From NCBI RefSeq assembly GCF_019175385.1, contig NC_083338.1, positions 92,649,777 to 92,713,776 on the forward strand: a stretch of 64,000 nt of DNA. The letters run 5' to 3'. Below are positions 56,904 through 64,000 of the stretch, piece by piece. The stretch is from Lycium barbarum. Its lineage: Eukaryota; Streptophyta; Magnoliopsida; Solanales; Solanaceae. The translations under genes and the position numbers were made by a program. How positions within the stretch are numbered: the first letter of the stretch is position 1; each line of letters begins with the position of its first letter. The notes below the pieces were generated by a model. That model searched no databases. It was not told the DNA's origin and saw nothing but the letters and a program-made list of their open reading frames with translations.

Positions 56904-58057
56904 ATGCCGCCAAAGGAAAAAGCTATAGCTGCCTAGAACGGCAAGACTACGACAAAAAGGCGGGTAGAAAGAGAGCCTCCAATAAATATAGAAGAAGGCG
57001 AATCACATAATGAGGCCTTGTCTAATACTTCCTCCACCCTGCCCAATGTAGAAGAACCAGGAGGAGCTTCAGCTCCAATTCCTCCACCGGTTTCTTCGGG
57101 TCAACAAGTGACCGAGGCCATACATCTATTGACACAATTAGTTGCTGCACAGGCACAGCGGCAAAATGCGAGTTCAAGTGATCGGGCAGCAAGTACCAAA
57201 GCCCGTGATTTTATGAGTCTAAATCCTCCGGAGTTTTCGGGTCAAAGCCGGATGAAGACCCGCAAGGTTTCATTGATGAGATGTTGAGAACGTTGAGGAT
57301 TGTCCATGCCTCCGAAACTGAATCCGTGAAGTTGGCATCTTATAGACTCCGGGATGTGGAAGTCTTATGGTATAATAACTGGGTCTTATCAAGAGGAGAG
57401 AATGCGCCTCCTCCGGTTTGGAAAGAATTCGTAGATGCTTTCATTCATCATTATTTGCCACCTGAGGTCCGCCGAGCTAGAGCGCATAGATTTCTAAATT
57501 TTAAGCAAGGAAGTATCGGTTCCCGAGAGTATAGCCTGCAAGTTAATTCCTTTTCTAGGTATGCCCCGACTATGGTAGCCGATATGGGAGATAGAGTGCA
57601 CAGGTTTGTGAGTGGTTTGGGGCCACATTTGTTCAAGAATTGTTTGACAGCTTCGCTACAAGAAGGGATGGATATTTCCCGAATACAAGCCCATGCCCAG
57701 AACATAGAGGGACGACAACCACTACTAAGAGGTGATCGTGATATTGAAAGAAGGCAAAGCAAGAGGGCCAGATCTATGGGGGCAGGCAGTGATTGTAGAG
57801 GGGGACCAATGGAGACATATTCTAGACATTCAGGCCAGTCGGTGACTAGCGCACCTCCTCGATTTACGGGTAGGAGATTTGATCGCTCCTTTCGTTCAGG
57901 ACAGGGTTAGAGTTCGAGAGCCTCAGATTCTCAATTCATGGAGGATTATAGTCAGAGAAGACCCTTAGTACCGCGATGCAGCCAATGAGGCAGACTACAT
58001 TCTGGACAATATTGCCAAGGTTCGGATGCTTGCTATGCCTATGGGCAGGTTGGGCAC
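56904..58057 (+). pseudogene. gag: Element E gag
   Basis: ATG at 56904 (MPPKEKAIAA) followed by TAG as codon 11, then GKTTTKRRVEREPP in frame, and the linker and capsid start to 57240, where one base is missing (PPEFSG then out of frame). The capsid part is open from 57281 to 57910 (LPPEVRRARAHRFLNFKQGS). Knuckle 1 has a stop in CSQ-GRLHSGQYC. Knuckle 2 reads CYAYGQVGHMMRDC, with the second Cys changed to Tyr. Tekay-type, closest in this window to element C. Confidence 0.88.
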
Positions 58058-61000
58058 ATGATGCGAGATTGCTCGTCGACGAGTGGTAGAGTTGGCATTA
58101 AGTCCACAGGATCAGCAGCTGGCTCCTCTTCAGTGCACCCAATAGGGCAGACTCCTCAGATTCCAGCGGGTCGAGGTAGAGGCCGAGGGGGATTGTCTAC
58201 TTCAGGTGCCACTCAGGCCCGTATATATGATTTAGCCAGACGACAGGATCTTGAGTCCTCCCCAGATGTGGTTACAGGTACATTATCCATATTTTCAAAT
58301 GATGTTTATGCCTTGATAGATCCAGGTTCTACTTTTTCCTATATTACCTCGTATGTTGCTGGTCGTATTAGGGTGAAACCTGAGCCAATCAAACCTTTTG
58401 AGGTATCTACTCCGGTTGGTGATCCCGTGATAGCTATACAAGTGTATAAAAACTGTGTGCTTGTGATATGCAATCGCCAGACCAAAGTAGATCTAATTGA
58501 ACTGGAAATGCTAGATTTCGATGTGATTATGGGTATGGATTGGTTGGCATCATGTTATGCTAATGTGGATTGCCGAATGAAGGTAGCCCGATTCTAATTT
58601 CTGGGAGAGCCCGTACTTGAATGGAGGGGTAGTACAGCCTCTCCAAAAGGTAGGTTTATTTCCTACCTTAAGGCAAGGAAGATGATAGCTAAAGGCTATA
58701 TTTATCATCTACTCCGAGTGCCAACTTTCCAATCTGTTCCGGTAGTAAATGAATTTACGAATGTATTTCCAGATGAACTTCCAGGCCTTCCTCCAGAAAG
58801 AGAAATTGACTTCGCCATTGATGTGTTGCCGGACACCAAGCCTATCTCTATTCCTCCTTATCGAATGGCTCTAGTAGAATTGAAAGAGCTAAATGCGCAA
58901 TTAAAAGATTTACTTGAAAAGGGGTTTATTAGACACAGTTCATCGCCGTGGGGAGCACCAATCTTGTTCATTAGAAAGAACGATGGTTCCCTACTAATGT
59001 GCATCGATTATAGGCAGTTGAACAAGGTGACGATAAAGAAAAAATATCCTCTCCCAAGAATTGACGATTTGTTTGATCAGCTGCAGGGTGCCAAGTGGTT
59101 TTCTAAAATAGACTTGAGGTCGGGTTATCATCAGGTTAGGGTTAGAGAAGAAGATATTCCCAAAACAGCTTTCAGAACAAGATATGGCCACTACGAATTC
59201 CGGGTGATGTCGTTTGGGTTGACCAATGCTCCGGCCGTGTTTATGAATTTGATGAATAATGTGTTCAGGCCACTCTTGGACTTGTTTGTGATAGTATTCA
59301 TTGATGATATTCTGGTGTATTCTCGCATAGAACCAGAACATGCAGATCACTTGCGTATTGTACTTGGAATTCTTCGAGCTCGAGAATTATATGCAAAATT
59401 TTCAAAGTGCAAGTTTTGGCTGAATTCCGTCACATTTCAGTGCCATGTCATTTCAGATGACGGTATTCGAGTTGATACTCAGAAAATTGAAGCGGTAAAG
59501 AATTGGACAAGGCCTACGACGCCTACCGAAGTTCGTAGTTTTCTAGGATTTGCATGTTATTACAGAAGATTCGTAGAGGGCTTTTCATCTATTTCAGCCC
59601 CATTGATGAAGCTAACCCAGAAGTCAGCTAAATTTCAATGGAATCACGCTTGTGAGCGCAGTGTCCAAGAGTTGAAGGACAGATCGACCTCAGCTCCAGT
59701 CTTAACGCTTCCAGAAGGGTCAGATGGGTATGTGGTATACTGTGATGCTTCCGGTGTTGGGTTAGGATGTGTGTTAATGTAGCACGGTAGAGTTATTTCT
59801 TATGCTTCGAGACAGCTGCGGAAGCATGAAAAAAACTATCCAACTCATGACCTCGAATTAGCTGCAGTTATTCATGCATTAAAGATATGGAGACATTACT
59901 TGTATCGTGTACATGTTGACATCTATACAGATCATAAAAGCCTTCAGTACATTTTCAAACAGAAGGAGTTAAATCTGCGACAAAGGCGGTGGTTAGAATT
60001 GCTGAAAGATTATGATGTGAATATTTTATACCACCCCCGAAAAGCAAATGTGGTAGCCGATGCGCTTAGTCGCCGATCCATGGGTAGTTTATGTGAAGTC
60101 CCTCCGGAAAAGAAAGAGATGGTTCATGAGCTTTACCAGCTAGCTAATCTCAGAGTGTATGTAATTGACTCAGGTAGTGCAGGGATTGGTATTAATGATC
60201 CCACAGTTTCGTCCCTGGATATGGAAGTGAAAGAGCGTCAGTATGAAGATCCTTAGCTGAGCCACTATAGACACACACTTCAGGAAAAAGAGAGATCTCC
60301 ATTTAAAACTTCGATGGATGAGATTCTTAGATACCAAGGCAGGCTATGTGTTCCAAATGTCGCAGAATTACGCTGACGAATTCTTGAAGAAGCTCATTAT
60401 TCTCGGTATTCTTTTCACCCAGGCGCAACAAAGATGTATCACGATCTCATATTGATGTATTGATGGGTTGGCATGAAGAGAGACATAGCAGAATTTGTAG
60501 CCCAATGCCCAAATTGCCAACAAGTAAAGATCAAACATCAAAAGCCAGGAGGATTATTGCAAGTAATGGAAATCCCTACTTAGAAGTGGGAAATTATCAA
60601 TATGGATTTTATTATAGGATTACCCCATTCTCGAGGCAAGTGTGATTCTATATGGGTGATCGTGGACATATTAACAAAGGCATCTCATTTTCTTCCAGTT
60701 AGGACTACATACTCCGCAGAAGATTATGCAAGGTTGTATCTTAAGGAAATTGTGCGACTTCATGGTGTTCCATTATCCATTATTACAGATAGAGGAGCAC
60801 AGTTTACAGCCAAATTTTGAAAATCCTTTCAAGAAGGTCTAGGTACCCAGGTGAAGCTTAGCATGACATTTCATCCACAGACCGATGGACAAGCCGAACG
60901 TACTATTCAGAATTTGGAAGATATGCTCCGAGCATGTGTGCTGGATTTCAGTGGTAGTTGGGATGACCACGTACCTCTTACTGAGTTTGCATATAACAAT

Positions 61001-61673
61001 AGCTTCCAGAATTCAAATGGCTCCGTATGAGGCTTTATATGGAAGAAAGTGTAGGTCCCCAATTGGATGGTTCGAAATAGGGGAAGTACAGTTAATAGGC
61101 CCTGAATTAGTTTAGCAAGCGGTAGAAAAAGTCAGAGTGATCCGAGATTGATTGCTGACAACCCTATGTCGCCAAAAATCTTACGCGGACAACCGCCAGC
61201 GAGACTTGGAGTTTCAGGTTGATGATTGGCTATTTTTTTAGGTGTCGCCAATGAAAGGGATGATGATATTTGGCAATAAAGGGAAATTGAGTCCCCGCTA
61301 CATTGGACCCTATAAAATTATCCGTAAGGTGGGCCAAGTAACCTATGAATTAAACTTACCTTTGGAGCTTGAATCAGTTCACCCAATTTTTCATGTCTCA
61401 ATGCTCCGCAAGTGTGTTGGAGATCCTACGAGAATTGTCCCAATTTGTGATGTGCAAGTGACAGAAAAGCTAACCTATGAAGAAGTACCTATTGCCATTC
61501 TAGACAGGCAAGTGCGAAGACTTCGAAACAAGGAAGTGGCCTCAGTTAAGGTCCTATGGCAGAATAACAATAGAGAAGAGATGACTTGGGAAGCGGAAGA
61601 GGGAATGAAATCCAAGTATCCACACTTATTCCAACCCCCAGGAGAGGTTCAAGATGAAACGCCGACAATATAA
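58058..61673 (+). pseudogene. pol: Element E pol: protease, RT, RNase H, integrase, chromodomain
   Basis: Protease [11 protein letters not shown] (58058-58597). RT in the 366-codon ORF 58682-59782 with an intact FIDDILVYS box and RNase H start [14 protein letters not shown]. RNase H 59783-60150 ([17 protein letters not shown]). Integrase finger [17 protein letters not shown] ... CPNCQQ; core [25 protein letters not shown] all present. 61242-61673 ends with a chromodomain-like tail (VRRLRNKEVASVKVLWQNNN, EEMTWEAEEGM). Stops at 59780, 60254, 60374, 60461, 60581, 60818, 61113 and 61149 are CAG to TAG, CGA to TGA or TGG to TGA/TAG changes when compared with element C. A frameshift near 61010. Confidence 0.92.
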
Positions 61674-61916
61674 GGTATGTATACAGTAAATGAAGTGTAA
61701 TAATTAGAGTATCTGAACACCCCTATTTCCATCATTACTCAGATATTATATCCCCTATCTTCGGGAGCTTTCGTAAGTCTTTCTTAGAGTTTTACTGTGC
61801 TGTAGCCCTGTGAGGCGGATTATGGGTTGTTGTGACATGATGGTAGCACCATATTACAGGGGAAACTCTGGTAAAATTTTCGTAGAATTCCCGAGTACTT
61901 AACATTCGAGGAAAAA
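61674..61916 (+). other. Element E region between pol and 3' LTR
   Basis: 243 bp, non-coding. It has AACATTCGAGG at 61901-61911, the first arm of the hairpin seen before the polypurine tracts of A and C. The second arm and the G-rich tract are missing; only GAAAAA precedes the LTR. Confidence 0.7.
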
Positions 61917-62677
61917 TGTTACACCTCGGAACTTTGGGTTGCTGAGCGGTGAAGGGACTAACGTATGTTAAGGTGAACATGATGTCCCTACAAGTAAGAA
62001 GGGATACTTAATAATTCTAATAAAGATTCCAAAGAAGTTAGAGGAAATAGAGAAAAGTTCGTCAAATGAAACTTCACCGCAGTTCTGCGAAAGGGGGTTC
62101 GACGGTCGTTCTTTGTACCGTCGGACGAGTCGACGCTCCGTCGATTGTGCCGTAAAATTGAGCTGGAGCGAAGATCATTCGACGAACAAGTCGATGCTCC
62201 GTCGATCAGTTCGACGAACCGTCCTTCTCATCGTAGAATGAGAGGAAATGACAGATTGCTCACTGGAAATTTTGACAACTTCAACGATCAAATCGACGCC
62301 CCGTCGATTCAATCGACGCTCCGTCGATCGCACCGTACATCTCGGTCGGGACTGATTTCATGAATTAATATAAGGACCCCTCCTTCATTTTATTTCATTT
62401 CATCTTCCACTCTCCTCTCTCCAAGAACCCTCTAGAACTTTCTCCATCATTCATCCACAAAAAACTAAGGGAAAACCAAGATTTACTACACGAAATCCAT
62501 GAAATCAAGTGTATGAAACTCATTAAAAGTTCATCTAAGCCAAGAAAACTCAAGAGAAGTGAGTTAGGGTTTTGGTACAAGAATAGGAGCTCCACTTGAG
62601 TGTTGTTCATCCATCATCTAAGGTGAGTTTTATGACCCTTTTATATGGTTTGAGTGGTTAAAAGTTGAAACACTTGG
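61917..62677 (+). mobile_element. Element E 3' LTR, truncated
   Basis: First 761 bp of the LTR, closely matching 48897-49660 with scattered substitutions. It contains the TCGACG array (62115-62335), TATA-like AATTAATATAAGG and the donor-like motif near 62620. LTR G interrupts it at 62678. Confidence 0.92.
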
Positions 62678-64000
62678 TGTTACACCTCGGAAAAGTCCCC
62701 GTACATGTAGAATGAATAGACCAACGAAGGGTATGAGTGTGCGATGTTATACTAAGTAGGGAATGACTATTCTTGAAATTTGGGAATAAGAAAGTTGTAG
62801 AATTTCATTCAGCTCAGTGGTCGTAAAGTGCCATCGTCCTCCAGCTTCCCAAAACTTTGACTTTCTGTCCAATGTTGAAATGGTTAAAGACGACTTGGTA
62901 TACGGTCCGTAAACTGGTTTACGGACCGTAAACCTCGATCGTAAACTGCCATGATCCTCAGCCAACCTTTCTGTTTTGATATGCTTAAATAAGACCACAC
63001 TATACGATCCGTAAACTGGTATACGGCCCGTAAAGTGTGGTTTACAACCACTGTTCACCCCTACGACTGTTCATTAAAAATCAGATTTTGAGTTGTTAAA
63101 AAGGGACCTTAAGCTCATATTATTTCATTTTCTCATCTACACCACTCAAGAAGTCTCTAGAACTCTCCAAACACTTCATCCATAGGAATTCAAGAGAATC
63201 AAAGGAAAACTAAGATCATCAACACCAAATCTATGAAACAAGGTGTATGAAACCTAGTTGGAAGTTATCCTCTTCAAAGAATTCCAAAGGAGTGAAGAAG
63301 GGTTTTAGTGCTAAAGGCTAAATTCCACCCTAGGCTTGTTCCACCATCAACTAAGGTATGTTTCATGACTTTATCATGTTATTTAAGGCATTAGAAAGCT
63401 AAGATACTTAAAAAGTAGAAGAACATGAAAATGGGCCATAACTGAGTGATTAGTGTCACCATTGAATGATAGTTGAAAGTTGACATGTTATGATTATGAA
63501 TACGTTATAAATTAGATATAGACCATGGAGTAGAGGTGAAGTATGCAAAATTATGATGGTAAGGAAAAACCATTAAATGTGGGGAAATTGGAGGAAAATG
63601 GTGGATGTTGCTTAAAGTATATGAAGGAGGATTGTCGCTTGCAATATCATGAGTGTTGTTGTAGATGTTTAGGAGTTGAGATGGAACATGGGGAAAGTAG
63701 TAGAACCAAAGGAAACGCTACCCTGTTTTCCCTAGTATTAACGATGCGTTTTCGTAATCTATTAACTAACGCTAGTCCAAATTCTCTCATGAAGGTAACG
63801 ACGTGACATCGAAGGAAGACAAGTGAACGGTAGAATAGCTAGACGATAAAGGTATGTGAGGCTAGTCCTTTATTTCTAATGGCATGAATCCTATAGTATA
63901 AGTTTTTTTCCTCTTCATGAGTTCATGTATTCCGGAAAGCTAAAATCCTATAACCCCATAAGTCTATATAAGATAAAAGATATGATATGATAATTCCATA
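62678..64000 (+). mobile_element. LTR G, partial, runs off the right edge
   Basis: Starts TGTTACACCTCGGAAAAGTC in the element E 3' LTR. C/S2-type: palindrome array 62815-63055 (TACGGTCCGTAAAC, TTACGGACCGTAAAC, TACGATCCGTAAAC, TACGGCCCGTAAAG), donor-like CTAAGGTATGTTTCATG (63351-63367), AAGGTATGTGAGGCTAGTCC (63849-63868). It could be a solo LTR or a full element. Not decidable here. Confidence 0.8.

Overview
This 64 kb window looks like intergenic heterochromatin of a large eudicot genome, most likely Solanaceae. I base that on the abundant LTRs with ends of the type TGTTACACC...GGGTCGTGACA, the Tekay/Del-type and Athila-type Ty3/gypsy coding sequences, and a plant initiator-tRNA-Met primer site. 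I found no host gene, no tRNA or rRNA gene array and no CRISPR. Nearly every base can be placed in a nested stack of LTR retrotransposons, and most coding sequence is broken.

Layout. (1) 1-5671: pieces of four LTRs inserted one into another (LTR0 in LTR1 in LTR2 in LTR3). (2) 5672-6692: a further LTR-like fragment. (3) Element H1, an old plus-strand Tekay-type gypsy element, is the scaffold of the rest. Its coding DNA is scattered over three pieces, 6607-10911, 20232-21436 and 48135-48896, and it carries a 1157-bp tandem duplication in gag. (4) Element A, 10912-20231, minus strand, target duplication ATTGA, splits H1 between reverse transcriptase and RNase H. A has two nearly identical 3.44-kb LTRs and an internal region with only an intact gag ORF plus a 5S-rRNA-like stretch, so it is a non-autonomous TR-GAG-type element. 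(5) Element B, 21437-48134, minus strand, target duplication CGCAC, splits H1 integrase. B is Athila-like: tRNA-Asp-type primer site and an env-like ORF region. (6) B in turn contains solo LTR S1 (28465-31691, duplication GTTGC) and element C (36110-46255, duplication GGAAT), a nearly complete Tekay-type element. (7) Element E (48897 to beyond the window, plus strand, Tekay-type) lies in the tail of H1. Its 5' LTR holds solo LTRs S2 (50947-53315, duplication GTAGA) and S3 (53381-56472), and its 3' LTR is cut by another LTR, G (62678 onward).

How the parts work together. C, E and H1 encode the usual Gag-protease-RT-RNase H-integrase-chromodomain set, but each copy has stops, frameshifts or lost catalytic residues. 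A keeps Gag, LTRs, primer site and polypurine tract, and would need pol from a relative. The least explained signals are regulatory. Arrays of CG-containing palindromes (TACGGNCCGTA type) sit just upstream of TATA-like boxes in LTRs of two separate gypsy lineages, replaced by other palindromes in sister LTRs. Several short modules are shared by all the Tekay-like LTR families. The gag-only element carries a 5S-type internal promoter. No clearly novel protein system was seen.
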